From Asterias rubens (lineage: Eukaryota > Echinodermata > Asteroidea > Forcipulatida > Asteriidae), in assembly GCF_902459465.1 (NCBI RefSeq), contig NC_047062.1, forward strand, positions 28,142,673 through 28,206,672: a stretch of DNA of 64,000 bases. Reading direction: 5' to 3'. Below are positions 1 through 12,119 of this stretch, piece by piece; positions within the stretch are counted from its first letter, which is position 1, and every line of letters starts with the position of its first letter. The translations under genes were made by a program, and so were the position numbers. The notes beneath the pieces are model-generated. The model was given only the letters and a program-made list of their open reading frames with translations, was not told the DNA's origin and ran no database searches.

Positions 1-57
1 GCGCTCTCCACCAATAGGAGTAGAGAAACTGTCGGGGGTATTTATGAATAGTGTGTA

Positions 58-184
58 AAGCCCGGTTCATACTTCCTGCGAAGCGAATGTCAGTGCGTCA
101 CAAAGGGAAATGGAGGGCATACCGATTATTGCGTCACCAAAATTCGCTTCGCATTCGCATTTGCAAGAATTATGAACCGGGCTT
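58..184. repeat. Hairpin MITE (GCCCGGTTCAT ends)
   Basis: The two ends are inverted copies of each other: AAGCCCGGTTCATA at the left and TATGAACCGGGCTT at the right. Inner arms rich in GAAGCGAAT also pair. No coding capacity. This is a short non-autonomous DNA element lying downstream of the SNX exons. Confidence 0.6.
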
Positions 185-289
185 AACCCACGCTCTGTGC
201 AGGTCCAGCTAGCTGAGATGATTTTGCTTGATGATGATTTACACAATGACCACGTGACAACAAAGTTATGATGTATGTTGAAGTGTCGT

Positions 290-675
290 ATAAGAACACC
301 AAATTCAAACTCTGGTGTTTCTGATCAGCAGAGTGTGGGTTCGAATCCCCAGTGGTGACACTTGTGTCCTTGAGCAAGACACTTAATCATTGCTTTCGGA
401 TGGGAAGTTAAGCCATTGGTCCCGTGTTTTGTGTTACATACATAAAAGAACCAAGTGCACTTGAAAAAGAGAACGGGGTTTGCTCCGGTGTTCCTTGTAT
501 GATTGGCAGCATATTGTGCCACAGCACCTTGCAAACAGGTACACGGTGCTTTAAAGGAATAGGTCTCATACTTCAAATCGTAGCACCACATACCTTGCAG
601 CAAATAATACTGTGCGCTTTGATCATCCCCTTAGGGGTGTGATAAAGTGCTATATAAGAAGCCAGTACTATTATG
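290..675 (+). mobile_element. tRNA-derived SINE, 5'-degenerate copy
   Basis: A pol III B-box-like GGTTCGAATCC lies at about 349-359, followed by the same body as the copy at 3140-3524 (CATTGGTCCCGTGT, GTGCCACAGCACCTTG) and an ATTAT-type tail. The A-box end is degraded. The element belongs to a tRNA-headed SINE family with a conserved central domain; the exact family name was not determined. Confidence 0.65.
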
Positions 676-867
676 TATCAGATCACCGTAGGTCAAATTA
701 TGTTGTGTTTTATGATGTTAATATTGAAATCGTTTAACATTTCCATGCATGCATCAATATATATATACTCTTTAAAGTGACACATATTATAGATTTTCAA
801 AAACCGAAAGATCAATATTGTAGCCTGGTCCTAAAACCTTTAGGCCTAAACCCATTTACTTCCATTT

Positions 868-938
868 CCTACACTCTGCTGACCAGAAACACAGGAGCTT
901 GAGCTTGGTGCTCTTTATCCGCTAGGCCACGACATGCT
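868..938 (-). mobile_element. SINE head fragment, antisense
   Basis: On the minus strand this reads GTCGTGGCCTAGCGGATAAA followed by TCTGGTCAGCAGAG. That is the tRNA-like head (A-box region) of the SINE at 3140. Only the head is left. Confidence 0.5.
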
Positions 939-1050
939 AACTATTATCTGCTTAACTAGAGTTTATGTAAATGAGCAATGAAAAGCTAACCTACTCAAAA
1001 CAGTAAGCAACAATTGAAGTCTTGAGTGAAAATCTTCAGATTAAGTTTAC

Positions 1051-1156
1051 CTTTGTGGCATCTGGTCATCCTGTCTGCTTTGGTAGTCGCATCCCTCACC
1101 TTTGCATGGTATTCCACCAGGAAGTTCTTTTCATGCTCAAAAAAGGGATCAACATC
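1051..1156 (-). CDS. snx6: snx6 exon 7, start of BAR domain
   Basis: Encodes [20 protein letters not shown] and then [15 protein letters not shown], the first BAR helix. Acceptor AG at 1158-1157 and donor GTAAAC at 1050-1045, ending in phase 1. No following exon was found in 1-1050. Confidence 0.9.
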
Positions 1157-4100
1157 CTTCAGGGTTAACAAAAACATATTGGTGTTAAGTATTTTGAATA
1201 GGTAGCCTTTGGCTCACCCCCCCCCCATAAAAAAAAAAAACAGAAAAAAAAAAAAACCAGAAACAAAAATCACCCCGAAAAACAACAAAAACACAGAGTG
1301 ATTCTTTAAGGAACTGGACACTATTGGTAATTACTCAAACTAGTTGTTAGCAAACTTACTTAGTAGCGAGCAATGAAGTGAAGGCTGCCAATACTTAAAA
1401 AAAAAAAACAGGGCTGCAAAAAACAGGGCTACCAAAAACAGGGCTGCAAAAAACAGGGCTGCTCAATACAGGGCTGCAAAAAACAGGGCTGCCCAATACA
1501 GGGCTGCCCAATACAGGGCTGCAACAAACAGGGCTGCCCAATACAGGGCTGCAAAAAACAGGGCTGCCCAATACAGGGCTGTCAATACAGGGCTGCAAAA
1601 AACAGGGCTGTCAATATACGGCTGTCAAAAACGGAGCTGTCAAGACAGGGCTGCCAAAAACAGGGCTGTCAAAATAGGTGTTTTATATTGACATCTTATT
1701 TTGCAAAGCAAACAACAAACACTGTACAAACCTTTTGACCAGAGACTAGTACTTCATCTACAGATTTTGTCACAAACTTCACCAGGCTGCCCAGCTTCTC
1801 TTTCTTGTTCTTCCCACGAACATTCAGCTGTTAAAAAAGTTAACATGTCAGACTTCGTCAACAGATTAAATACATTTCACTAAAATAACCTTTGATCCTT
1901 ATTGTTGGTGAATATGTAGTAATTTTTGTTGTCCCCTTCAGGTTATCCCCTGGCTGCCTCTTCCCAGGTTGTATCATAAACTTGGGTGTGATCCCTGGCT
2001 ACAAGGCAGCAAACAGTTGCATGGCTTCTGACTGGCATCCCCAAACAAAGATACTGAAAAATAGGGAGACCGCCAACATGGGGCAAGATAGCTCATGCAA
2101 AATAAACCAAAAGGCTGATGGTTCAAATCCTGCTCTAGTAAATTTTCTTTGTTCAACCCAAATAAGTTTTATAAATGGCATGATCTTGAACCCCACATTG
2201 TATCTTAATTACAAACAGGTAGGTGTCTAAATTGACCTAAGTGTATCATTATTCACTATTTTCTTTGCAAACTGGGCTACTGTCTGAATCAAGCCCTATA
2301 TGAGGCTACCTCTCACCTCTCCTTTGTACTCCAAGAAGACCTTGAAGTTATGATCATTCCTTAGTGTTGGATGAGCAGCTAACCTCTGCAGAAACACTTC
2401 ATGCATAGCCACTGTCTTCTTGAATGTGGCAAGATACTCACTAAAGCATTCACGTGGAGAAAATATTCAGGTATAAGTGGAATTAGTATAACACAAGTAT
2501 CTTGTGATTAATAAAAATGTTTGACCCTCATTATTTAAAGAGTGTGTTCAACCTCAAACTTGAGAAAAGTGCAGTAATAAAAGCTAACAAATTGGCTTTA
2601 AATGTTATGAACTCATGTGAAAAAGACTGAACATACATGTACAACTTTGGTACAACAATGAATAACAAATTTTCCCAAACCATTTATCATGTTCACGCTT
2701 GTGCAGCAATAATTTTCCATCGCACAGCATTCACCATTATTCATTAATACCTCAGACAGTTTCGCTATTCCTATTGGTGGAGAGAGCGTCATGTGGGGGT
2801 GTTTAAATGGTTGATAATGACCAGCTGGACTCTGTTTATAACCGGTTAGTCTTGGTGCAAGACATTTCTTGTTACAGGCGATAGTTTGCCGTGCTGTGTG
2901 TGAAAAAAAAAAAAGAGAAAGTCTTGCACCAAGACTACAATGCGCACGAACCGATATGATCCAGAAACTGGGCGTCTCAGTCCTAACAATGCAACACACC
3001 GACTCAAGCATGTCGGAAACGAACAAGTTTTACAGAGTTCCCTACTTTATGACACCTTTTAACCAAAAAGGCATTTATGTATGGGAATAAAAGAGTAGTG
3101 ACTCGTTCTTAAACGGCCAATTCCTTTAAGAATTCATTGCACAGCATGGCCTAGGGGTTAAGAGCAACGGATTCAAATTCTGTTTCTGATCAGCAGAGTC
3201 TGGGTTCCAGTCCCAGTCGTGACACCCGTGTCATTAAGCAAGACATTATCCATGATGCTTCATCCTTTGGATGGGACGTAAAGTCGTTGGTCCCTTGTGT
3301 TGTGTAACGCCTGTAAAAGAACTCAGTGCACTGAAGGAGTTCACACTGGTGTTCCTGGTTTGATTGGCTGCATATTGCGCCACAGCACCTTGTCAACCAT
3401 TACATGGTGCTATGTAAAAGGAGTAGGTCTCATAATTCAAACTCAGTCCCACATACCTTGCAGGAAAATACGTCACTGAGTGACGGATATGTGCGCTATA
3501 TCAGAAGCCACTATTATTATTACAACTCATGGCATTGAAAAAGTAGGACGTGTTTTTTATTTGTCTCTGAGACTATGTGCTAAATTGCAGGTTGGGGAGG
3601 GATATATAAGGTGAGCACTGCGGGAAAGTCAACATGTCAGGCAAAGTCAAGAAAGATAAAGGCACCAAAGGTAGAGTTACTGACATTGCAGAAGTTTTCA
3701 AGGCTGTTGAGGAGATCAAAACCCAAATAGAAGCAGTGGAAAACTGTTTTGGAGAGAGGCTGGATAAACTCTGCAAAGATCTGAGACGGCCACTAGATGA
3801 GACCATCAATAGAAAGTTAAGTGAGCGACATGAAAGTATTCAATTTGACCTAAACCAGATGGCGGATGAACTCTCTAAACCTTTAAACCAGAACAACTCA
3901 GGTTGAAAGTGAAAAGGGACGACAAGAAAACGTGAGTGAAATGCTCCAATTCATGCAAAAATGATTGAGAAAACTGAGGCTTATTCTCAAAGAAATAACA
4001 CATTTTTATTTTTGGAATGCTGGAGGCACCAGACGAGGACACTGAAGCCCTTGTTAAAGAGCTATTCATGCGTGATCTCAAGATTGAATGTCCAAACCAG

Positions 4101-7100
4101 GGCATTGAACGGGCCACGAGTCCGCTATATCTTTAGCCGATTTGCCAGCTAAATTCAAGGGGTTCGAGAACAGGTGTCGTCATGTGACTTGTTTCTTGGG
4201 TAAGGGTTGCAAGTCTGGCAGCAGAAATTTTGACGCGCTGCAGTTTATTTAGTTGTTGAGGAAGGCCTACAAAAAATTAAAAAACAGAAATCAAGGCATG
4301 TTGAAATGAGGGTGCAAACAAAACCATGGTTGCATATTGTTGTCAAGTATGTGCCAAGGTTACTAGTTTTTAGATGAATGTTGCATACTCAAACTGTAAA
4401 GCCATTTGTATCAAATATCAAGAGTGAGTGATATGACAGATAAGATATGCATCAAGAGCTGACCATTTGAAAATAAATCTATCAGCATGCTTTGCCCAGC
4501 TCCAATTATCAAGTTGCCCAAAAATACATTGTATTTTTATTTGTTCAAACATGATCCAATGCATTTATGGGCGTATTTCTTTGAGTAGTGTTTTGAACTT
4601 ACGCCTCAAGCTCTTGTTTCATTTTGGTGAACTCTTCCTTTGTCATTGTCCCCTCACCATCTCCAAGCCTCTGAAGCTTCTCTCGTGATGCATCAAAGTC
4701 TGGCTTAGGAGGAGCTGGTGGAATCTACATGTACAAGATTGTAACTCAGTTAATACTTCAAGACAAACAACAGCTCATCATTATTCCAACAATGATTAGT
4801 GTTCAGCTGAACACTCACTCTCTATGAAGTTTACACTCGAACCAATCCTCCAGACCAAAAGAATTTCAAAGTTAAGAAAATGGCATTGAAAACCACAATC
4901 ACTTAACTTTGCCTATTATGATTGCAACAATCAAATTAAGGTTGAGAATCCTGATGAGAACATCTACAAAATTCCTACCAAATTTTAAACTAGTTTACTC
5001 AAATAGTTTCATTTAATATTCACTGGTTGTTTGTTTGGTGTGTTTGGATGAGTTTAGTCTTCCCAAAACTATAACATATCTAAAGGTTGCAGCCTGATTG
5101 AGGAACTGCTGGTAGAATCTACACACAGATTGTTTCTCAGTACAATACAGCAGGTCCAAAGTGCATGCTAGCCAACAGGCCTGACAGTCCACATACTTTT
5201 GATTGGCCAATATTAAATACCTTGGACGGTTTCAAGTCTCTGATTGGTCAAAACCCGGTCACGTGTGGGAGTGTTAACGGTGGTATAAAGACCAGCTTTG
5301 GAAAATAGCAAATAAGTGGCCACTAAATCAGCATACATTGTGTAAACCTTGCGCGTTGCACTGTTTCGCACGCTTATCTATATCCCTGTTAGTTTCATTG
5401 CAACTTCGCGCACTTACGCGTACGCGCGCTGAAAATGTATCAATTTTGAGTGCGCCCATGCATTTTGTGTGCGCGTATAAACTGACGCCGAGCTCATGCT
5501 CAAAATAACATTGCAGGCATCCAGATTATGTGCACTATACAAAGCGATGGACTAAGTCTATTCAAACATCGACAACCTTTGCAGATAGAGGGCCTTCCAA
5601 GAAAGCTGTCATTTTCTTAGGGTGCAAAATTTGTTCCCTTGCATGATTTAAAAATGTGCGCAGGGGCAGGTCAGGTGTAAACTTTGACCGCACAATCTTT
5701 GTTGTTGTTCTTAAGGTATTCTTCACCACTTGTCATAAAAATAACAGCTTCATAAAGAAAATTTACCTGAGTAGTTTAAAAGGGAAAGTTCATAGCAGTG
5801 TTATGCTGGATCTTGTCTTGTGTCTAAAAGCAATCCTTTTGTTCACAAATTTGGTGAATGTTGTAAAAACAGGATTCCTCACGAACTGTAAGTTCACCAT
5901 TTTGTTTGAACTGGATACAGTTTTGAAGGTGGCACGCCCATTACAAACATATGTGTTCATGCGCTCTATCAACATGGTGGGTGACTCAAACTTTTGGATG
6001 ACTCGTCTGGGCCAACATGGAGAGTTAAAAGTGTTGATATCAGTCAGGGCTAACTATCCTAATATGATACTGCATTGTATGCTATGAAATGAGTTTGTAA
6101 AAACAGTGAACATTACTTCATGGTAAAGTATGATTCATGATTTAAATCCCAACAATTTTGATAACAGTGAAGATTATTTATGTAGACACTTACCACAATT
6201 CCCCCGTACGCCTCATTCTCCACATACATTGTGTGTAGCCATACAAACTCCTCATGCTCACGTTGTACTGAAAACTCACTGTCACTAAACGTTGGCAGAG
6301 TAGTCTGGAATTATGCATAATAAATACAGTACAGTCAGTCTATTAGGATAATACACAAAACACAATATTTATATTGTGTTTCATCAGGTGTTTCATAGTG
6401 CTCATTGTTCCATAACAGGTACGAGTTTTAGACCCTTGCATGACAACCAGCACACTCAGACTCCCAAGGTGATGGAAATGGTACAGAGGAGCGCGTGCAT
6501 TCTGCGTTGTGTAAGGCTGAACAAAATAATTTTTGTGTTTCCGGTTACCCGACCGTCCCTAGAAAATCACGCCGACCCTGTATCTTTTTATTTGAAAAAA
6601 AAACGTATAAAATAAAATATTATGGTGCCGACCCTAAACCTCATTTTTGTGCACATCGTCCTGGTATGTTTCTATGTTTTTTCCTATATTTTTTATTCAT
6701 CCAAACAAGATTGTCAGACACTTCGAACCTTTGTCATTTCGTACCTTGGTCACTTCAATCGTACGTACCCACCGGCACGCCGCGTGTCGTCCCGTCCTTC
6801 GGATCGTTATGATTTCGTCCGTCCACACACACACACCACACGCACCGGGACCTTCTCGACAAATTCAGTTGTTGTGTTTATATATTCTAGAAGTGTGCTT
6901 GCAACACTTGCGCAAATTGAAGACGTGCCTACGCAAATTAAAACATTTTACCTGCGAGAGTGTGCACATTTCCAACATTGCGCATTGAACTTGCGTGATT
7001 ACTTTTTTTGCGCGGTTCTGTGACGTACTTGGGCTCGTCGAAAAAGAAGTGCAGGGGTGTTTTCAGAAATTTGTCACTCCGTTTATTTGCAGATAAAGTT

Positions 7101-9546
7101 GGGGGTCAAGCATTGCAATTTCTGAAAAGTTATTTTTTGCAATTTTGTTTTTATGACTTAAAAATACATTAATATAAATGAGGAAAGTGTTTTTGAAAAT
7201 GTTTGACAAGGGTCAACACAAGCATGGTGCCCCACCGAGACGCAATCGATCGAGACTTCTCAACTCCTTTCGTTGCATGCATGTGCTGTACATGAGTATG
7301 TACATATACATAAACATGTACATCTAAACCAAACATGTACTATGTGTGTACGTGCGGCGTGTGTTTGTGCATGCCGTGTACTGTATGTGTCACGGCACCG
7401 CATGTAAAAATAAATAGTGTTTTTCGCTGCAGCATCATGGCGGCACAGCTGGGGACAGGGGGAGTCTTCGCATTGCTGCAAGGGATCTAGCATGGTGTCT
7501 CCACAAACCTCACATATTTATATTTATTCATTTACTTTTACATAAAAACTGCAATAAAAACATGTTGTTATTTGTTCTTGAAAGAATGGTTACATGTTCT
7601 TGTGTATGATTTGTACTCAAACCATCCAATTTCAACTGGTGTTAATTAAGTCAGATACATGTATTCACAAATCAGTGAATAGACAGTACTGCATGTAGGG
7701 ACTATTGATATTTACATAACAAATTTGACACGGTCAGTTTTTCAATTGAGTGCGCAAAATAAAAAAAATATCGGAACATTAGCCTACCCTAATTTTCAGA
7801 GCCATAAAAACTTTAAGCAAAAAAAAAAGTTATTGCCTACCTACCTACCCTATTCTCCTGCCACAGTGTAATAGGAAACACAACTATTCTTTTGTTCGGC
7901 CTAAGGATTCTATAGAAATCAATAGACCCCCACGCTAAGATTTCTAGCACGTTTTAATGCAGAAAGAACAGCTATCGTCCAATGATCTACCTGCTTTTGG
8001 GCTCAGGGATGGCTTTTTGAGAGTGTGAAGGTCATATTGCAAGGGGGTCTATATAAGGTACTGAGGCGTATTCTGCATCCAACCATGACAGATACCACCA
8101 GGGCTAGCTTCCATATCACAACTGGATTATTGAATGTGCATTACAACAACAGATACAGGTTCTTTCCCTAGATGTTCCTTATAACAACAAAGCAATTACA
8201 ATGTTTGGTCAAGTGAGGAAACAAGAACACAAGTGTCAAGACCAGTACTGGAACACTGATCAGACAGTTGAGGCATGGCAGAATAATATGAATACGTGTA
8301 GTTCAGGGAACTGTTTTTGCAGTCTACTATCAGACTGTGGAATATGGAAGTATCATTCATACTAATCTTGCATTGAGTCATTTCCCAAAATGTACACATA
8401 ATAATAAATTAATTAATAATAATAATTTCTCAATACCTTTGTATGCACAGTAAACTTGACTTTTTCTTTTTCACTCAGCGCATCAGAGATGTCAACGACC
8501 AATGAAGTATCTGTGTTCAAATCAACAGTGTCTGACCTTCCCTGTAAAACAGGAGAAGAAAGAGTATTAATAAGTTATGATAATAAAAAGGATATTCCAT
8601 ATGTTATTAATATGGGAAACTGTAGATGTGGATTGTTAAGAAACGGCTAAAATGGGAAACTGTTGTCACACCAAAAATAGCCTACATGTAGTGTGTACAT
8701 GAATGACCATGAGTTGGCTATAATTTTCCAACATCAAAATATACATTTAGACAACACTTTGACAACCAAGTTCTCATTTCAGGTTACAAAACATTGGTAT
8801 TTGTCTTAGTCTGTATTGTAGTATTTCTATTGAAACCTTGTTAATAAGAGTCAAATTAACTATTTTGAGTATCGTAATCAACTCTTCTCCATCAAATGAA
8901 AGTGAATTGGAAGTGATGGGCATTGAAACCCATCAAACACAAAAACAATTGGTTTGGAGTGACATATTGATTGAGGCCACTGCATTGTTACAACGTTCTT
9001 TTGGTTTTTCTAATATGTTTTCTCAGTATATTCGTTTCTTGTTTTTTTAGTTGTCTTGTCTGTCCGTATTGGTCTGAATATATACATGTAGTGGTGCTAG
9101 CATCTGGTTCCACGACAACAGAGGTGACCTTATTCAACATCTGTTTCCTGTCCAAACCGGAAGTTCAATTAAAACGCTATGAACCTTTCTCCATGATTAT
9201 GCCAATCACAATACAGCTCAGTTGTCAACAACTTATTTGTTCACACATTAACCCAGTATTTGATGTCTAACAAACATTATCTCCTGTGTATATTTTTATG
9301 TTTTGTAACTTGTATCTTATAAGAAAATATCTACATATAAATCTAATACAAATATTAATACTTTTGTAAGCCAACCTTCCAAATGATTTTTAAACAATGA
9401 TTTTCTACAAGTCACTAATCTACCACTCTCCTTTGTACGTATTTTAAAATGTGAAATGAAAAGTCAATCAATACATGATCCAACATGTACAAGGACAAAC
9501 TAACCTTGCTTTGGTCCTCAGCAAAGAGGTCAGGGCTATCTTCCAT
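1051..9546 (-). CDS. snx6: Sorting nexin of the SNX5/SNX6/SNX32 group (PX-BAR), partial
   Basis: Seven exons join in frame on the minus strand: 9546-9505, 8541-8437, 6304-6194, 4724-4603, 2440-2317, 1827-1732 and 1156-1051. All junctions shown are GT-AG, giving about 235 residues from [11 protein letters not shown]. Residues ~15-165 form the PX domain, including [20 protein letters not shown] and the long proline/helical insert [18 protein letters not shown] that is typical of this subgroup. Residues ~200 onward ([17 protein letters not shown]) begin the BAR domain. The remaining BAR exons lie off the left edge. In this family the protein pairs with SNX1/2 in the ESCPE-1 coat on endosomes, where it makes tubules and returns cargo such as CI-MPR to the Golgi; the variant PX domain recognises cargo tails rather than classic PI3P. 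SNX5, SNX6 and SNX32 cannot be separated from this part alone; the symbol is a best guess. Confidence 0.9.
1303..1382 (+). repeat. Partial copy of the GGACACTATTGG dispersed repeat
   Basis: Begins AACTGGACACTATTGGTAA and breaks off after about 80 bp at the minisatellite. It is the left end of the ~370-bp repeat seen whole at 15877. Confidence 0.6.
1405..1675. repeat. Minisatellite, ~14-15-bp ACAGGGCTGC units
   Basis: About 17 imperfect units of ACAGGGCTG plus a variable 4-6-base spacer (CAAAAA, CCAAT, TCAAT). It lies in the snx6 intron between exons 7 and 6. The minus-strand reading [13 protein letters not shown] is an artefact of the repeat. Confidence 0.85.
1732..1827 (-). CDS. snx6: snx6 exon 6, PX-BAR linker
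   Basis: 32 codons: [20 protein letters not shown] followed by [12 protein letters not shown], matching the SNX6 linker [10 protein letters not shown]. Acceptor AG at 1829-1828 and donor GTTTGT at 1731-1726. Confidence 0.88.
2076..2165 (+). mobile_element. tRNA-like SINE head fragment
   Basis: AGATAGCTCATGC (A-box-like) is followed about 45 bases later by GGTTCAAATCC (B-box). No intact cloverleaf follows, so this reads as a SINE remnant and not a functional tRNA. Confidence 0.4.
2317..2440 (-). CDS. snx6: snx6 exon 5, end of PX domain
   Basis: Encodes [20 protein letters not shown] and then [20 protein letters not shown]. Acceptor AG at 2442-2441. Donor GTGAGA at 2316-2311 keeps the frame with exon 6. 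Confidence 0.9.
3140..3524 (+). mobile_element. tRNA-derived SINE, near full length
   Basis: Head with an A-box-like TGGCCTAGGGGTTAAGAG and a B-box-like GGTTCCAGTCC, then the shared body (GTTGGTCCCTTGTGTTGTG; CGCCACAGCACCTTG) and a tail of ATTATTATTA. Sits in the intron between snx6 exons 5 and 4, sense opposite to the gene. Confidence 0.75.
3634..4130 (+). pseudogene. L1-type LINE ORF1 remnant
   Basis: Starts [20 protein letters not shown] and continues through a coiled-coil-like stretch. After a stop and two frame changes it reads [15 protein letters not shown] and then [19 protein letters not shown]. That order (coiled coil, then an RRM-like motif of the form Y-x-RRNN-x-x-F-G) is characteristic of the nucleic-acid chaperone ORF1 of L1/Tx1-like LINEs. 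No reverse transcriptase follows. It is a dead fragment in the snx6 intron. Confidence 0.55.
4603..4724 (-). CDS. snx6: snx6 exon 4, PX insert of SNX5/6 type
   Basis: Encodes [20 protein letters not shown] and then [20 protein letters not shown], the extended insert that marks SNX5/6/32 among PX proteins. Ends in phase 2 at donor GTAAGT (4602-4597). Confidence 0.92.
4740..6180. other. snx6 intron (exon 4 to exon 3)
   Basis: No coding signal. 5206-5290 has a promoter-like or repeat-derived stretch (GATTGGTCAAAAC, GTGGTATAAAG). The 143-residue open frame at 5656-6087 resembles nothing I know and is probably chance. Confidence 0.5.
6194..6304 (-). CDS. snx6: snx6 exon 3, PX domain
   Basis: 37 codons, phase 0. 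Contains [20 protein letters not shown], the conserved PX strand/helix. Acceptor AG at 6306-6305 and donor GTAAGT at 6193-6188. Confidence 0.9.
6310..8430. other. snx6 intron (exon 3 to exon 2)
   Basis: No exon recognised. Contains low-complexity ACATGTAC-rich DNA around 7270-7400. The overlapping open frames at 6495-7023 lie in three frames and show no family motif. Confidence 0.5.
8437..8541 (-). CDS. snx6: snx6 exon 2, PX domain start
   Basis: 35 codons, phase 0 at both ends, reading [20 protein letters not shown] then [15 protein letters not shown]. Acceptor AG at 8543-8542 and donor GTATTG at 8436-8431. Matches the first PX strands of SNX5/6. Confidence 0.88.
9505..9546 (-). CDS. snx6: snx6 exon 1 (coding part)
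   Basis: ATG at 9546-9544 opens [14 protein letters not shown] and ends at a GTTAGT donor (9504-9499). The acidic N-terminus resembles the start of vertebrate SNX6. An upstream 5'UTR exon or promoter was not identified. Confidence 0.8.
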
Positions 9547-11130
9547 TCCGTCCTGATAATTCAAACCAGTTCTCAAGTTACATACAAAGTAACAAATAAA
9601 ATATATCATCTGAATAGTTTCAAACCTAATTTTTGCTTCATGTAAGTTCATCATGTAGGTCTAGACCCAGTTACCGGGGCACTGTACTCCCTTTTTTCTT
9701 GAAATTTGTCAGTATCAGTCACACTATCGCCCCAGATACTTTTTGTAAAAACTTGTGAAACCGCTATTTCCTATTGCATCATCACTGTGTTCACACGGTA
9801 GGCAGGGCACCAGTCCAATCAGAGAGTCATCTATAACCACTCAATGTGATGGATGGTCTCAGCGACTGTCCTAAACATCCTCATTTTGGAGCATAAAAAT
9901 TACAGTGAATACAATTTCATGCCTGATGTTGCATCTTAAACAATGAAGAGGCCAGTAGGCGGTTGTCAAGCTATTTGGTTGTGTGTTTTTGTAATTTTGG
10001 GCATTCTTGTGTGTGACAATCTTAGAAAATGGTGGTTTCGCAGGTGACTTACAAATGTATCTGAGGTGCTAGTACAAACGATAATGAATAGGTTTAGAAA
10101 AAAAGGGAGAAAAGCACCCCAGTAACTTGGTCTATTGTAGGTCTTACAGTTCGGCATTTGGGACGGAACACTTCCGTCCATATCCTACCTGTAGTGAACA
10201 TTCTTCCTTTGAAAAAAATAGTTGTCACAATAAAAAGGTTTTTATTAGGTACTTATCAAGGGAAGGACAACAATAAGTATTTTGGAATTTGTTGTTCAAA
10301 AGAAATTTTTTGGTTAATACTTAATTTTCAGAAACACGATTTTTGTGGGGTAGTCCCTACTGTACAGTATGACATGAATGAAAAAGTGGCAATTGAATCA
10401 GATTCACCAACTGCGGTCGGTGATTTGTTTTCTTCTGCAGCACAAGCCTGCTATTGAATCAAGATGTTCTTGATTCAGATCATTGCAGTTAGAGATCCAA
10501 GAGGGCACACAATGAGTTTGTCATGTAAGGCCAAATAAAAAAAAATAAAAACACAATTGATCGTTCCCTCCAGCATCCTTTTTTGGGGCCGCATCCTTTT
10601 TTTATACTGTTTTTTATTTTATTTTTTGTTGTAAAAAAGACAATGTTCTGGTTTGTATTTTTAACCCATCCTTACAAAAAGGACTTTCCCCGAATATAAC
10701 GGGGTGGACCAAAACACACCCGTCCGTTTCATAAAACAAATATTTAAAAAAAATTGCGACTTCCAAAGACGGCATTTCGACTTCGCGCAATCACCCCACA
10801 AACTACATCCCAAAAATACAATATAACAAAATCATGAAGAATCGAATGGTGCTGGGCCAAAGATACAGAGTTGTGTTATGATGTTATTGAAAAAAGGTAG
10901 GAAACCATCACCATGAATGATGAACCTGTTTTTTGATTTTACTCATTTCTCAAAAACTGGTAAAAAAAAAAAATAGGCCCTACTGATGTACTATAAATTA
11001 TAATTTTTAAAAGCATTTGAACAAAAGGGAAGTTTTCCACGATGACACTGACAGTGGCTATGTGGAAATCTGTGAACATGAAATGTTAATGTTTAGTTTT
11101 ACCCGTCTCACTCTCACCAAACAAATGCAA
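9547..11130. other. Region upstream of snx6, no gene seen
   Basis: AT-rich sequence with scattered homopolymers. It should hold the snx6 promoter and any 5'UTR exon, but no TATA box or convincing exon could be picked out. Confidence 0.4.
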
Positions 11131-11134
11131 TGTA

Positions 11135-11712
11135 ATGTTCAAATTCAAATTGTAAAACAAATGTAAGTTCAAATTGTAAAACAAATGTACATGTAAGTTC
11201 AAATTGTAAAACAAATGTAAGTTCAAATTGTAAAACAAATGTAAGTTCAAATTGTAAAACAAATGTAAGTTCAAATTGTAAAACAAATGTAAGTTCAAAT
11301 TGTAAAACAAATGTAAGTTCAAATTGTAAAACAAATGTAAGTTCAAATTGTAAAACAAATGTAAGTTCAAATTGTAAAACAAATGTAAGTTCAAATTGTA
11401 AAACAAATGTAAGTTCAAATTGTAAAACAAATGTAAGTTCAAATTGTAAAACAAATGTAAGTTCAAATTGTAAAACAAATGTAAGTTCAAATTGTAAAAC
11501 AAATGTAAGTTCAAATTGTAAAACAAATGTAAGTTCAAATTGTAAAACAAATGTAAGTTCAAATTGTAAAACAAATGTAAGTTCAAATTGTAAAACAAAT
11601 GTAAGTTCAAATTGTAAAACAAATGTAAGTTCAAATTGTAAAACAAATGTAAGTTCAAATTGTAAAACAAATGTAAGTTCAAATTGTAAAACAAATGTAA
11701 GTTCAAATTGTG
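11135..11712. repeat. 24-bp minisatellite, ~24 near-identical units
   Basis: Unit GTTCAAATTGTAAAACAAAT plus GTAA, repeated almost without change; one unit near 11187 carries an extra GTACAT-type insertion. Because 24 is a multiple of three and the unit lacks stops in one minus frame, it yields a 209-residue open frame of NLNLHLFY repeats, which I regard as an artefact. Confidence 0.95.
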
Positions 11713-12119
11713 CATGTATTGTAAATAATGTAATGTAAAATATTGTAAATGTAATGTTATAACTTATGTATTGTTCTTGTTCTGAACCAATTCTTCAATT
11801 ACAATACACATTCTATATTGGCCACACTGACCAGAATACTAATAGTAATAGAAGTCATAACCACAATGTTAAATAAAACGTAAAGAATAAGGTGGATATC
11901 GGAGAGCTTTATTTAAAGTAAAAAAAAACCCAATGTATTTACATACCATCATGGCCGCAGCTGGCTACATGTACATGTATAGTCCGTCCAATGCAGTCGA
12001 ATGTACAACGTAACCACCGGAGCGAGAGTGGGAGTGTACTGGCTTTTCTAGGTTTCCCGTGATCGCTCTCTCGGTCACTAGAGGGCAGGCTATTAGAAGA
12101 GGTTCCGGGTGGTGGCGTT

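Noticed and set aside
1395..1598. Open frame of [13 protein letters not shown]
   Set aside because: Minisatellite artefact.
2076..2165. Functional tRNA gene
   Set aside because: A- and B-box-like words are present, but no complete cloverleaf or terminator; better explained as a SINE head.
1..2790. Inverted pair CACCAATAGGAGTAGAGAAA (9-28) and TTCGCTATTCCTATTGGTG (2761-2779)
   Set aside because: Could be the ends of one 2.8-kb element, but snx6 exons lie between them, so they are more likely two independent repeat copies.
5656..6087. 143-residue plus-strand frame
   Set aside because: Antisense in a snx6 intron with no recognisable domain.
6495..7023. Overlapping 105-133-residue open frames in a snx6 intron
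   Set aside because: Three overlapping frames, no motif, no splice context; chance frames in low-complexity DNA.
11086..11715. 209-residue open frame of NLNLHLFY repeats
   Set aside because: Produced wholly by the 24-bp minisatellite; no independent coding signal.
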